NCBI RefSeq assembly: GCF_019550795.1
Contig: NZ_CP080545.1
Span: forward strand, 4,498,001 to 4,562,000
Direction of reading: 5' to 3'
DNA: 64,000 nt
Origin: Paenibacillus sp. sptzw28
GTDB lineage: Bacteria > Bacillota > Bacilli > Paenibacillales > Paenibacillaceae
Shown one piece after another: positions 27,631 to 36,656 of the stretch. A model generated the notes under the pieces. That model was not told the origin of the DNA. It was given only the letters and a program-made list of their open reading frames with translations, and did no database searches. The first letter of the stretch is position 1, and the number at the start of each line of letters is the position of its first letter. A program made the translations under genes and the position numbers.

Positions 27631-28191
27631 CTACGAGCGATGATACGCTTTTTGATGAAATCGAGTAATGCTGCGAAACAGTATCTTCCCATCTTCAGGC
27701 AGCCGATTACGCTCGTCGAAATTCAAATACATCGCCTGATAGGGTTCCGGAACCCAAATGTATTGATGAACATAAGCAGTGAGATGGAAGCCGTTTGTTT
27801 CCCAGAAGTGGATTCGCTGTCTATTTTCTACCGTCGGTTCGGATTCCACTTCGACAATGATCCCTTTGCATTCCGCAACCGTTTGCGCCCATTGCTTGAT
27901 AAGGTCCAGCAAATGTCTACCGTGCCCAGTGCCTCGTACATCCTTACGAACTGCTATATAATCGATTATCAGAGCTTCAGCTCGATGATCGATCCCTGTC
28001 AACGCCATCCCAACAATTTCTGAACCCTGGGAGATTGTATGCAGCTGGCACATACGCTTTTCAAACATGCCGCGAATGATGTCACCGCTTTTCCTGCCGT
28101 GAAGGGGAAAGGCTTGCTCGTAGATGCACTCCGCTGCTGTCCAGCGGGCTTCATCCCATTCGTCGGTGACACGGTACTCAAAAGCGTCCAA
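27631..28191 (-). CDS. GNAT family N-acetyltransferase
   Basis: A 186-residue acetyltransferase. The acetyl-CoA loop is [15 protein letters not shown], and IDYIAV and [15 protein letters not shown] are the flanking strand and C-terminal motif. The start is a TTG at 28191 with GGTGA upstream. Acceptor substrate unknown. It converges on the phosphatase gene and shares its terminator. Confidence 0.8.
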   Translation of the reverse strand: MDAFEYRVTDEWDEARWTAAECIYEQAFPLHGRKSGDIIRGMFEKRMCQLHTISQGSEIVGMALTGIDHRAEALIIDYIAVRKDVRGTGHGRHLLDLIKQWAQTVAECKGIIVEVESEPTVENRQRIHFWETNGFHLTAYVHQYIWVPEPYQAMYLNFDERNRLPEDGKILFRSITRFHQKAYHRS

Positions 28192-28326
28192 TGATCTTCA
28201 CCACTTTCAGAGTCGAGAGAGTTTAATGCTCATTGATTATATGGGATCTATCCATCTAACCCTTAGTTACAAAGCATTATTTAAGTGTTTACTGATGACA
28301 ATTCGACAAAGGTTTTGTGAATGCCT

Positions 28327-28545
28327 TCAAAGCCAGCCTAACCATGTCAGTCCGACTAGAATAAATCCTACTGATAACATTACATATCCGCCAATTTTAA
28401 ACCGCAAAACAGCTGCTCTTGAAGGTTTTTTTTTCAATGTATTTGTAGCAGTTGTTTTATACATAAATTCAGGGAAAACAATAATTACCGCTCCCCACAC
28501 TATGAATATCAAAAAACCTAGAGACCATATCACTTTATCGTGCAT
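28327..28545 (-). CDS. Small two-helix membrane protein
   Basis: A 72-residue protein with transmembrane helices at about residues 7-27 and 51-71 and a basic loop (TLKKKPSRAAVLRFK) between them. GGGAGGG with a 6-base spacer supports the ATG. It overlaps the upstream frame by 11 bases, so it is probably translationally coupled. It resembles short DUF6199-like proteins, but no function is assigned. Confidence 0.55.
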   Translation of the reverse strand: MHDKVIWSLGFLIFIVWGAVIIVFPEFMYKTTATNTLKKKPSRAAVLRFKIGGYVMLSVGFILVGLTWLGWL

Positions 28546-28836
28546 CTATTTCCCTCCCAAATGGTAATACCTCTGGCACCAAATTTTCATAGTCCTCAAA
28601 TCTAGGAACTTTGATCTCGTGCTTTATTCCTTCGATATCAACGTCAATATAGTATTCAATAATAGGGGAGCGTTTGTACCTCCACTCCATCTCTCAATCC
28701 TTTTTTTAATAATATAAGCTTTAGCTGTGATTATCGGAAGATTGTTATTGTATCTTCCAGATGCCCTTACATTAAAATAAACTAACGTCATTATTATTAT
28801 TATTACTGCGGTAGGTAGAAGTACCTCGGTATTCAT
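28535..28836 (-). pseudogene. DUF2500-like small membrane protein, probably frameshifted
   Basis: Frame 1 (28836-28624) encodes an N-terminal transmembrane helix followed by NNNLPIITAKAYIIKKRIE. Frame 2 (28690-28535) encodes EYYIDVDIEGIKHEIKVPRF, 51 residues from an ATG at 28690 with AAAGGA. Together they read as one DUF2500-like protein (TM helix, then LPxxxAKxxxKK, then a YxVxFxxEGxxxE strand) broken within GAGAG near 28690. A two-base duplication there would explain the break. Alternatively, these are two small coupled genes. The best start of frame 1 is the ATG at 28836 with AAAGGGG. Confidence 0.4.
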
Positions 28837-28842
28837 TCGCAT

Positions 28843-29239
28843 CTACCCCTTTAAGGATTCTTTGTAATTCCTATCCCTACTATCGGTCCAATGCCGTCAG
28901 ATGGCTCTGATCTTACCACTCTCATATTTGATTTAACAGGCACCAGATGAAATTTTTGTTAGCATATAGACTGCCATACTTATTATCCTGGTTCTATGTA
29001 ACTAAGAGGTCCATATACATAGGGTGCAACCACGCCTCGTGCCCATTCCTTCAACGAATCAGGAGCAGGTCGCCGCGGCGCCTGCTCCTGTCAATTACTT
29101 TTATTTCACTCGTTCTACGTAACATATTGTCTTGTCGTATTTATTGCTCCATGGCCTGTGTGCGAATAAGTGTTATTGTTCCTGTTGTTCTTGCTATTTC
29201 TCCGCTTCCATTCGGCAAATTGAAACTATATAAACGCGA
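28843..29239. other. Intergenic stretch with an orphan hairpin
   Basis: No gene is visible in this 397-base stretch. A GC-rich hairpin at 29061-29089 (AGGAGCAGG with CCTGCTCCT) resembles a terminator but has no obvious gene on either strand in front of it, suggesting a lost gene. Confidence 0.4.
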
Positions 29240-29902
29240 TTATCTTTTCTTTTGATTCAGTAGCCAATTATACAATTCAGTATTGTTGTATGTTTCGTGC
29301 ATTACTTTATGGTCGTGTTTGAACCCGGAATAATAAGTAACTTTCACATTTCCTTCGATACTTGTTAAAGCCTTATCCATATCTTCTGTTCCCGAAACGT
29401 GGACAACATCGTCGTCCACACAATGAAAAGCCCATATTGGTACATCCTTAAGCAGCATAGCCTTATCGGGTTCAAACCACCCTGAAATTGGAACTATGGC
29501 AGAAAAAAGCTCTGGTGACCTTGAAGCAAAATCCCATGTTCCGTTTCCACCCATGCTAAATCCAGTTAAATATATCCTTTCAGAATCAATAGGATGATTC
29601 GTAATTATTTCATCAATCAAAGCTAACACCTGCTGATATTCTTGTACCCAATTTGAATCGGTTGGACATTGTGGAGTAACCACAATAAATGGGAAGTCCG
29701 GTTTACTTTCGGCAATCCAAGTAAGCCCGTAGTTATTTAACAAACTAATATCCTCGCCACGTTTTTTAATACCATGTAGGAAAAGAATTAATGGATATTT
29801 TTTGTCATTTTTAGATTCAATATCATGTGGTAAAAACAATTGATAGTTCAGACTTACGTGTATAGGTGTATCTTTTTTAAACATATGGTTTGTAACTGAC
29901 AT
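29240..29902 (-). CDS. Alpha/beta hydrolase (prolyl-oligopeptidase/dienelactone hydrolase type)
   Basis: A 220-residue cytoplasmic hydrolase. The oxyanion strand is PLILFLHG, the nucleophile Ser is in LTGFSMGGNGTWDFA, the catalytic Asp is probably in CVDDDVV, and the His is probably in FKHDHKVMHE. The size and GxSMGG elbow fit the phospholipase/carboxylesterase group, often annotated as predicted peptidase. No signal peptide. Substrate unknown; feruloyl or acetyl esterase activity on plant material is possible given the neighbours. Confidence 0.8.
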   Translation of the reverse strand: MSVTNHMFKKDTPIHVSLNYQLFLPHDIESKNDKKYPLILFLHGIKKRGEDISLLNNYGLTWIAESKPDFPFIVVTPQCPTDSNWVQEYQQVLALIDEIITNHPIDSERIYLTGFSMGGNGTWDFASRSPELFSAIVPISGWFEPDKAMLLKDVPIWAFHCVDDDVVHVSGTEDMDKALTSIEGNVKVTYYSGFKHDHKVMHETYNNTELYNWLLNQKKR

Positions 29903-30161
29903 TCTTACATCCCCCTACTTTATCTCGGAACCCGATGAGCTTTAGCAATTTTAACATGACTCTTTTTTGTTCAACTGGCTACATGATGCCGGTAACCTGC
30001 TGTTTTGAAGCTACCGTTCTCCATTACGCAATCTTTCTGAACTAAAACGGCTTTCTTAATTTTTATGACCCTGATTCTGTTTCTTGCCATACCTTCTGCA
30101 TTGATAACAATATTCGGCGGTTGCATATTAAGATTATAAAGGGTTCCATACGGCTCAGGTT

Positions 30162-30381
30162 TTAGGAGACTTTATTTACAGCGAACCACAGTTCAACGTA
30201 GTTAAGGCCATTTCTGCCGCCATAAACTTCGAATTCCATCCCATCGGCCTGCTCATATCCCGCCGTTGGCAGCCATTCCGAATAAAAGCGGCGGTATAAC
30301 GTCTCGATGGAATCGTTAAATTGATCCCATGTAAACAGCTCTGATATTAACTCAAAGTTATTATTCCATCCTAATTACATA
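30162..30381 (-). pseudogene. Fragment of a GyrI-like effector-binding domain
   Basis: The minus strand encodes about 70 residues including LYRRFYSEWLPTAGYEQADG, then FEVYGG and YVELWFAV, ending in TAA. This is the C-terminal end of the GyrI-like/AraC effector-binding fold. The frame is closed immediately upstream by a stop codon and no HTH or start is present, so only the 3' end of the gene survives. Confidence 0.75.
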
Positions 30382-30418
30382 AATTTTGTAAATAATTAGC
30401 TGATTCCCTCCATTAGTC

Positions 30419-30790
30419 TTACATATAAAAATGATTTCCAGCGAATTGGACTAGGTTAATTCTTTTTTCGGTTAATAAAGACCATATTTGCATGTCACTA
30501 GTCCTAACCTCAGAATCTTCAGTTGCTTGAATACCATATATTGGGACCGGAACTTTATAAAATGGTTCGTTTGCCTCCATCAACAATTAAACTTAAAAGC
30601 TTTGTCACCATATCAGCATAATCATCAATATTATTAACCATATCCTCCAGAAGTCTTTCTTGTCTTCCTGGATACTGAATGATGATACACTCAATATCTG
30701 AGCTCAAATATTGTACAGATCTCTACAAAAATTTGCATTGCCACCTGCGTGTGAAAAAAACAACTACTCTCACGTAAGCGTCAAACTCTT
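30419..30790 (-). pseudogene. Remnant of a type II thioesterase of NRPS/PKS type
   Basis: Three pieces of one thioesterase occur in order but in different frames on the minus strand. First, FFSHAGGNANFCRDLYN (about 30770-30720, after a run of seven T). Second, DIECIIIQYPGRQERLLEDM and then YADMVTKLL (about 30715-30590). Third, VPIYGIQATEDSEV and INLVQFAGNHFYM (30590-30419). The middle of the enzyme, including the GHSxG nucleophile, is deleted. Type II thioesterases clean mis-primed carrier proteins in NRPS/PKS systems. Its presence suggests that a larger biosynthetic cluster once stood here. Confidence 0.75.
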
Positions 30791-31039
30791 CCCACCTTCA
30801 ACAACTAGGCTACCTATGATGAAGCGCGTTTAATCCTCAGTTGCTCCAGATCCAAAGACTTCACCCATACAGTTTGCAACAGATGATTTGCCTGGCGGCA
30901 CTTTTCCTAATTCTTCTCTAATCCTTCATATTGGTGAGGCCAGTATTGAGCTTCATTCCGGCTTCTTATCAGGCCGGTTGTTATCAATCTTTTATTGAGC
31001 CCCCGAGAATCGGATAGGTGGTTCAACGATAGGAAAAGA

Positions 31040-31062
31040 CCTAAGCAATTTTTATGCTTAGG
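31040..31062 (-). terminator. Terminator of the PepSY protein gene
   Basis: CCTAAGCA and TGCTTAGG form a stem with a 7-base loop. The minus strand continues TCTTTTCC. It is about 30 bases past the stop codon. Confidence 0.65.
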
Positions 31063-31089
31063 CCATCCATCATAACTCCGTGTGAATCC

Positions 31090-31596
31090 TTAGTCGTTCT
31101 CGGGGATGATCTTCCCTGTTGTAGCGTCGATATTGATCTCTTTTTCGCTGCCGGACAAATCTTTCATCGTAATGTTGTAAACCGGTGTGCCGTTTTCGAG
31201 TTCCTTTTTGACGGCCTGCACTTGACCGGAAAATTGTTTCTTGGCGATCGCGATACTTTGTTCTTTCGTAATGACGGCCGCTTTCATGCTGCCATCAGCC
31301 TGGCCCTGCTGGTCGTCGGCGACTTCCTTGTCATTGCCGGTTTGACCTTGCTGGTCATCGGCGACTTCCTTGTCATTATCAGCCTGACCTTGCTGGTCGT
31401 CGGCGACTTCCTTGTCATTATCGGTCTGACCCTGCTGGTCATCGGCGACTTCCTTGTCGTTGTCTGTGGACGATTGCGTTACGGCCGAAGAGACCGCTGA
31501 TGCTTTCACCGTGGGCAGCAGGGCCGCGCCGGCCAATCCTCCTGCGACAAGCGTAGCGGCCAGTACAGCCGACAGAGTCATACTTTTCTTATTCAT
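31090..31596 (-). CDS. Secreted PepSY-domain protein with four tandem repeats
   Basis: A 168-residue exported protein. A signal peptide spans residues 1-33 (AATLVAGGLAGAALL core, then VKASA). Residues 44-99 are four near-identical 14-residue acidic repeats of the form DNDKEVADDQQGQ plus Thr or Ala. Residues about 106-166 form one PepSY domain (TKEQSIAIAKKQFSGQV, then YNITMKDLSG, then IDATTGKII). GAGGAGG precedes the ATG. PepSY domains are thought to inhibit or chaperone proteases or sense at the cell surface. The acidic repeat is probably a flexible spacer. Confidence 0.8.
   Translation of the reverse strand: MNKKSMTLSAVLAATLVAGGLAGAALLPTVKASAVSSAVTQSSTDNDKEVADDQQGQTDNDKEVADDQQGQADNDKEVADDQQGQTGNDKEVADDQQGQADGSMKAAVITKEQSIAIAKKQFSGQVQAVKKELENGTPVYNITMKDLSGSEKEINIDATTGKIIPEND
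31300..31467 (-). repeat. Four 42-bp tandem repeats inside the PepSY gene
   Basis: Codons 44-99 are four consecutive 42-bp units in frame, differing at only a few bases. Copy number is a likely source of strain variation by slippage or recombination. Confidence 0.85.
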
Positions 31597-31783
31597 TCGT
31601 TGTTCCTCCTCGGAATTTTTTTAACGCAAGATCATTGTAAACAATGATACTGAGAATTCGAGGAGATTAAGATTAAAATCCGGTTAGAGTCGCGTGACAA
31701 AGATCGTAACGTCCAATCGGGACGCTTGCAAGCACACTATTGAGTCGGAATTATCTCTGAACTTTCTAATCCATTTTTTTGCT

Positions 31784-32624
31784 TCATTCAATTGCATTAT
31801 AGTTACCTGTAATAGTCTTGATAAAATAATGTTCTTTATTTATATCAAGCGAATCAGCAAGCATTTGTTCACCCTCTCTAGCTTGATTAAGAAGAGCAGG
31901 ATCTAATTCAGCTATCAACAATTCAACTTCTTCTGGAGAGTCCATCAATAATATTATCACCTAGAGGGTTCCATATACCGCTATGCCCACACGCATCCCA
32001 AACCCCTGTTTTTCCAACATGATTGCACATCGCGGTGAATATTGTATTATCTAGAGCTCGGGCAGGAAACCACACTCGTGACTCTTTGTACCCCATTCCT
32101 TTGCTAAAAAGAGAGCTGCCCATATATAAATGACAGCCATTTTGTGCTAAAATACGAGAATGTTCAGGGAAACCTGCATCATAGCAAATCCCCATTCCAA
32201 TATTCCACCCTTTAAGTTTAATTATGATCTGCTCATTGTTGGTTGAAAATATTTCTTTTTCCGTTTGAAATAAATGAGACTTATCATACACTCCTACTTC
32301 TTTTCCATTTGAATCTATAATAATTGAAGATATGAAAACATCTTCACCACTTTTTACAGGGGTTCCGATTATGGACCAAATACCATACTTTTCGCATGCT
32401 TGACGCAACTTTTGAATCCTCACATCATTAATTAAAATCGTATTTTCAGTTAAATTTGATTTTACTATTTCTGGTACATATCCGGTCAGATACTTTTCGG
32501 GAAACATGATAATATCAACATTATTTTTTCCAGCTTCTTCAATCATCTCATAAGCTCTATTAACGTTTTCTTTAATATTCCCGTCAATCGAAGAACACTG
32601 TGCTAGAGCAATCTTTATAGCAAT
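31784..32624 (-). pseudogene. Carbon-nitrogen hydrolase (nitrilase family), broken
   Basis: The frame from ATG 32546 to 31923 carries the nitrilase triad: Glu in FPEKYLTGY, Lys in YDKSHLF, Cys in GMGICYDAGF. The real N-terminus lies upstream: codons for IKIALAQCSS and DGNIKENVNRAYEM run back in frame to a stop at 32625-32627, with only ATA or ATT where the start Met should be. At the other end the frame is shifted near 31923-31935. The correct C-terminal tail (DSPEEVELLIAELDPALLNQ) continues in another frame to a stop at 31784. With a lost start and a frameshift it is probably inactive. If expressed from 32546 it would lack the first beta strand. Confidence 0.75.
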
Positions 32625-32655
32625 TTATTAAGTTCTCGTAATTCCATTAGTTGAA

Positions 32656-33561
32656 TCATCTACCTGGTTTGCACGGCAAGTGAAAAGTAGTTTGCTCTAG
32701 TCCAGGATAAAAACCAAGATTGTAGTATAAAGATTCTGCCGAGTTCCCTATGGTCACAAACAGACGAAGAATTTCATACTCTTCGTTCAACACAGTTAAT
32801 GCCTTTTTTAATAACTTAGTTGCTATTCGTTTTCCACGATATCGGGGAAGTACTGCAATATCTGATATTAACGGCAGGTCTTCCCATAATGATACTAAGC
32901 AGACTGCAATCATTTCGCCATTAGACTTATCAAACACGATGCTTGATGCCGCTTTCAATATATCTGCTTTATTGTGTGCAAAGTAATATTCGAGATTTAA
33001 CTTCTGTTGATTAATCGAATTATCCCCGGGAAATCCAATACTATCAGTACCCGAATAAGATTCAAAAAAGAACTGAGCAATTTTATCTAATTGCTCCAAA
33101 GTCGGGGTTGTTACAAAAAAATGTTCTTCCCAATCCTGTGATTCAAATAATTCGGTTGGTCTTACCATTACACGCCGTATCTCAAAGGGTAAGAAGCCTA
33201 AACGCAAAAAATGTTCTGTTTGATAGGGTAATATTCCATATACATAAATTGGTTTGCTTCGATCTGAATTTTGTAACAGAAGCCGTTTTAATTTTAATGA
33301 CACCTGGTATATATCACTAAACGGTGGTACTAAGAAAAATGAGGACAATGAATTGGGTTCAATGCAAACTCCACCGATCCGCTGTTTCTTAAGTGTAATC
33401 CAGTAACAAGGGGTATCTTTATCGAAAATAGATAATCTTCTTTCCCAGCTTTGTCTGAAAAAAATGTTTTCTCGATATGTTGTGTAGTGTATAGCGAATT
33501 CTCTATGGTTTGCTTTTACTATCTCAAACTCTTCATCCAGAATGTATGATCCAACTGACAT
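32656..33561 (-). CDS. GNAT family N-acetyltransferase, two-domain
   Basis: A 301-residue protein. The C-terminal half is a GNAT domain with ISDIAVLPRYRGKRIATKLL as the acetyl-CoA loop and NSAESLYYNLGF as the last motif. The N-terminal half (about residues 1-150) is a degenerate GNAT-like domain. AGGGGG with a 6-base spacer selects the ATG at 33561 instead of 33597. Substrate unknown. It sits just upstream of the broken nitrilase gene on the same strand and may have been co-transcribed with it. Confidence 0.75.
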   Translation of the reverse strand: MSVGSYILDEEFEIVKANHREFAIHYTTYRENIFFRQSWERRLSIFDKDTPCYWITLKKQRIGGVCIEPNSLSSFFLVPPFSDIYQVSLKLKRLLLQNSDRSKPIYVYGILPYQTEHFLRLGFLPFEIRRVMVRPTELFESQDWEEHFFVTTPTLEQLDKIAQFFFESYSGTDSIGFPGDNSINQQKLNLEYYFAHNKADILKAASSIVFDKSNGEMIAVCLVSLWEDLPLISDIAVLPRYRGKRIATKLLKKALTVLNEEYEILRLFVTIGNSAESLYYNLGFYPGLEQTTFHLPCKPGR

Positions 33562-33943
33562 TTCTGACCCCCTTAACTCGTTACCAACATATAACAAGAT
33601 TATAACAGTAGACTCCCTCTATATTTGGTAAAGTTTCAATTAAACTATACTGCCCGATCGTATTATGAGGTCAGCCAGTATTTTCTGGCCTCTTTGTAAT
33701 TAAGAGGTTTACTAAACGGGTAGCCAGGGTCGAACGTGACTGCCGAGGGGACCATGAATCCCGTATGCTAATTTGTTCCGCCCTCTTGTAGAAACATGTT
33801 TGCGGCTGGTTGAGACAACGATCTCACGTGCGTACAAGTCATTTATAAAAATATCATACAGGGCTAATGAGGATTAACTTTCATTGAGCTTAGCGCCCGC
33901 TCCATTCGACACTTGGATGGGGCCACTAACAAGACAAAAAGAA

Positions 33944-33975
33944 ACCACATGGAGTTGTTACAACTCGCATGTGGT
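33944..33975 (-). terminator. Strong hairpin terminator on the minus strand
   Basis: ACCACATG and CATGTGGT flank an almost fully paired 32-base palindrome. The minus strand continues TTTCTTTTTG. It lies 104 bases beyond the aldehyde dehydrogenase remnant and would end transcripts coming from the riboswitch-controlled operon. Confidence 0.7.
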
Positions 33976-34079
33976 GGTAAGACTTTCCCCAAACTAACTA
34001 TATTTATGTTATCGTCTAACTCGCTTTTACTTAACCTTCCATTTCATATTCATTTTCGATTGGCCACGGCTCTATGGTT

Positions 34080-34400
34080 TTAATGGCACTCATAGTACGG
34101 CATGCTGTCGGCTCTGGAATTGGAAGATTGCAGCCCGTATTTGCTCGCATTCACAAGTAGAACCAATTCTTCTACGGAATCATAGCTGATTATATTCACG
34201 ACAGGTCTGAACGCTTCTTCGCACATCATTTTGCTTTCCGGTATATAAAATACGGCTCCCCTGCTAATAAAACGAATGAATACTCTATCCTTCTTAGTAT
34301 ACAAAACAGCGATTTCCCTTCCACTACTAATAAAAATGCACCCCCTGTTTCATCGGATTAACCAAGTGGTTTTCCAATGTCTACTCCAAGGGGTGCACAT
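34080..34400 (-). pseudogene. Aldehyde dehydrogenase remnant
   Basis: CEEAFRPVVNIISYDSVEEL followed by LLVNASKYGLQSS is the C-terminal EExFGPV and YGL region of an ALDH. Further upstream in other frames are GAFLLVVEGK and VDIGKPLG, matching the GAKLLVGG and VGDPL segments, with an intervening stop. The first two-thirds, including the catalytic Cys, and the true C-terminus are gone. It lies directly after the SDR gene of the operon, so it may once have been its last gene. Confidence 0.7.
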
Positions 34401-34435
34401 CAACCGTTATAAATTCTGCTTCTTTGTATTATGCA

Positions 34436-35161
34436 TCAGATCGTTCCATTATCCACATGAATGACAGAGCCCGTAATGGACCGCGCTTTATCCGTCAGCA
34501 GGAATAATACCGTGCTTGCTGCGCTCGCAACATCCGTTTCTCTTTTCAATGAAGTGCGCTGGTAAATGCGCTCCTTTTGTTCAATCGACAGGGAGGCGCT
34601 CATCGATGTTTCCATAAATCCGGGTACAACACAATTCGAGCGAATTCCCACGCCCCCCCATTCTCTTGCGACATTCTTCGAGAAGGCCTCCATTGCTCCT
34701 TTCGTTGAAGCGTACATGCTCAATCCTTTATAACCCGTGTGAGCACTCACGGAAGAGATGTGAACGATCGAACCTTGCGTCTTGTTCAGCAGCATATCTC
34801 TTATCGCATACTTCGTTAAGTTCATGGCCGAGAAGACATTAACTTGATACATAAGCTGTAAGCGATCCACATTCAGATTGGATACGATATCGTCGTAGGC
34901 CAATGCTGAATTATTAACCAACCCTTGGATGGGGCCTATTTTGCGGATTTGATCGACATACAGCTGTTTAACATCATCAGCATTCGCCAAATCATAAGAG
35001 ATATGTTTAAATCGGGCCGGATATGCCGCGATTAAATCTTGAACGGACTCCTCGCCGGAGCGGCTCAGCCCTATTACTCCATAGTCCGTTTCCGTCAGAA
35101 TCTGAAACGATATCTCTTTCCCCAGACCTTTGGAATCGCCTGTGACGATAATCCACTTCAT
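34436..35161 (-). CDS. SDR family reductase, last intact gene of the c-di-GMP-controlled operon
   Basis: A 241-residue FabG-like short-chain dehydrogenase. Cofactor loop VTGDSKGLG, NNSA in place of NNAG, catalytic Ser in VHISSVSAH, and YASTK. The ATG at 35161 overlaps the ligase stop codon (ATGA), so translation is coupled. The longer frame from 35233 is inside the ligase gene. Expected activity is reduction of a carbonyl, possibly on a carrier-bound acyl group, or oxidation of an alcohol. The specific substrate is unknown. Confidence 0.85.
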   Translation of the reverse strand: MKWIIVTGDSKGLGKEISFQILTETDYGVIGLSRSGEESVQDLIAAYPARFKHISYDLANADDVKQLYVDQIRKIGPIQGLVNNSALAYDDIVSNLNVDRLQLMYQVNVFSAMNLTKYAIRDMLLNKTQGSIVHISSVSAHTGYKGLSMYASTKGAMEAFSKNVAREWGGVGIRSNCVVPGFMETSMSASLSIEQKERIYQRTSLKRETDVASAASTVLFLLTDKARSITGSVIHVDNGTI

Positions 35162-36405
35162 TTTCTTACCTTCTTTCCGGTGCGGGTTCTTGGAAGTGAA
35201 TCCACAAAATTTATAAGCCTGGGGACCTTCCACTCCTGCAAACAGGAAGCGGCATAATGTTTGATGGACCTTTTCAGATCTTGGTCATCAGCGTTCGCAG
35301 ATTTAACCACGTCGGCGACCAGAATTTGACCGGTTACCCGATTCTCTCTGCCCTTTACAAGCAAATCAATCACGCCCGGTACTTTCAGTAATATATTTTC
35401 GACTTCAACCGGGTTTACTTTATATCCGCCGACGTTGATTAATTCAGACTTCCGTGAAGTGAACTTAAATAAACATTCGTCTATCTGTTCAACAAGATCA
35501 CCTGTATTAAACCATTCCCCCTCCAATGAGAAGGAATCGGATTGACCCAGCAAGGAACAATGAATGAACAGCTCGTTCCTCTCACTGATCCTTATCTGCT
35601 CTCTAATGGAATCGGGTATTTGAAAGAGATTGCCCTTGGAAACAAACAAACTGCCCGTCTCTGTCGATGCATATACATTTCTTATTTCTGCGTTGGTAAA
35701 GATAGACTTGATTTGTTGTTCCAAGCCGGAATCGTACTTTTCCCCTCCAAACGTGATTCTTCTCACTTGTGGAAATTCTCTCCCTTTCATAAAAGGGATG
35801 GCGTTTCTATAAAATGTCGAGGTAGCCGATATATGCGTAATTTCATACTCCTGCAGCAATGATGGTAAATTGCGCTGCTCACCGCCAAAGGCATAAATGA
35901 TCGTGTTGTGATTCCATAATGCTTGGAAGAATACCTGCAGCCCTGCCATATGGGTTGGATTATACGCAAACGCCCATACATTATTGCTGTATTTCCCGCT
36001 GCATCTTACATTCCGTATTAACGTCTTTAAATGATGACTAACCTTCTTGGGCCTTCCGGTGGTGCCGGATGTATATAAGGTCAGGGTCCATGTGTCCTGG
36101 TCTTTTACCCGGTCCAATAATGTATCCAAAGAGTCGATATGCAGTCGTTTCTCCACTGGTCGGGTAATCTCCAAACGATTCGGGTCAATCCCGAGCGCCT
36201 GCAGCTCTTGGGCAGAGAAATCGCCATCCAAAATTTCAATAGAGTATTTATAAATTAAACTATGTATAATCGATAAAAATATCTTATACGGGTGATTGTA
36301 TTTAACATAAACATAAACGGAATAATCGCCCTTGGCATTCAAATCTTCGATCAGCCTGCTGTAGCTATACTCCGCTACGTTGGTCGCCAAAAATATTTTT
36401 TCCAT
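35158..36405 (-). CDS. Stand-alone AMP-forming acyl/aryl/amino acid ligase
   Basis: A 415-residue ANL-superfamily adenylating enzyme, short for the family. The P-loop-like motif is LTLYTSGTTGRPKKVSHH, followed by the ATE-type stretch VYASTETGSLF, GEWFNTGDL, and the C-terminal catalytic Lys in PRTRTGKKVRK. No carrier, condensation or epimerase domain is fused. It starts two bases after the stop of the carrier protein gene (TGATATG), so the natural reading is that it activates an acid and loads it onto that carrier. The in-frame extension to 36480 overlaps the carrier gene and is rejected. Substrate specificity cannot be read reliably. Confidence 0.85.
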   Translation of the reverse strand: MEKIFLATNVAEYSYSRLIEDLNAKGDYSVYVYVKYNHPYKIFLSIIHSLIYKYSIEILDGDFSAQELQALGIDPNRLEITRPVEKRLHIDSLDTLLDRVKDQDTWTLTLYTSGTTGRPKKVSHHLKTLIRNVRCSGKYSNNVWAFAYNPTHMAGLQVFFQALWNHNTIIYAFGGEQRNLPSLLQEYEITHISATSTFYRNAIPFMKGREFPQVRRITFGGEKYDSGLEQQIKSIFTNAEIRNVYASTETGSLFVSKGNLFQIPDSIREQIRISERNELFIHCSLLGQSDSFSLEGEWFNTGDLVEQIDECLFKFTSRKSELINVGGYKVNPVEVENILLKVPGVIDLLVKGRENRVTGQILVADVVKSANADDQDLKRSIKHYAASCLQEWKVPRLINFVDSLPRTRTGKKVRK

Positions 36406-36406
36406 A

Positions 36407-36631
36407 TCAGCGACCTTCAATCTTGGAGAGCACTTCTCCGACCGTAGAAACGATCCCGTCGTCGAAAATGTCGACATCAAATTCTTCCTCTACTCTCACC
36501 GTTAACTCGGCTAATTTCAAGGAATCCATGCCGAGGTCCTCTCGAAGGCGCAAGGAGTCTTCCAGCTCAGTGACAGTATCCTTACCCGATTCCGTCAACA
36601 TCTCGTTAATGATCGTTAGTAACCGCTCCAT
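36407..36631 (-). CDS. Stand-alone acyl carrier protein
   Basis: A 74-residue four-helix carrier. LGMDSLKLAEL contains the Ser that receives 4'-phosphopantetheine. The protein is strongly acidic, as usual. AAGGAGG lies upstream of the ATG. It sits 25 bases after the decarboxylase and directly before the ligase, so it is dedicated to this pathway rather than to fatty acid synthesis (no fab genes nearby). A phosphopantetheinyl transferase would be supplied from elsewhere. Confidence 0.9.
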   Translation of the reverse strand: MERLLTIINEMLTESGKDTVTELEDSLRLREDLGMDSLKLAELTVRVEEEFDVDIFDDGIVSTVGEVLSKIEGR

Positions 36632-36656
36632 GTCGTTCTGCCTCCTTCATTTTTGA

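Noticed and set aside
29971..30090. 39-codon minus-strand frame beginning MARNRIRVIKIKKAVLVQ
   Set aside because: No ribosome site of quality and no family; probably chance or debris.
30836..30920. Minus-strand segment encoding EELGKVPPGKSSVANC and following residues
   Set aside because: It sits just upstream of the thioesterase remnant and may be debris of the same cluster, but no domain could be named and there is no start.
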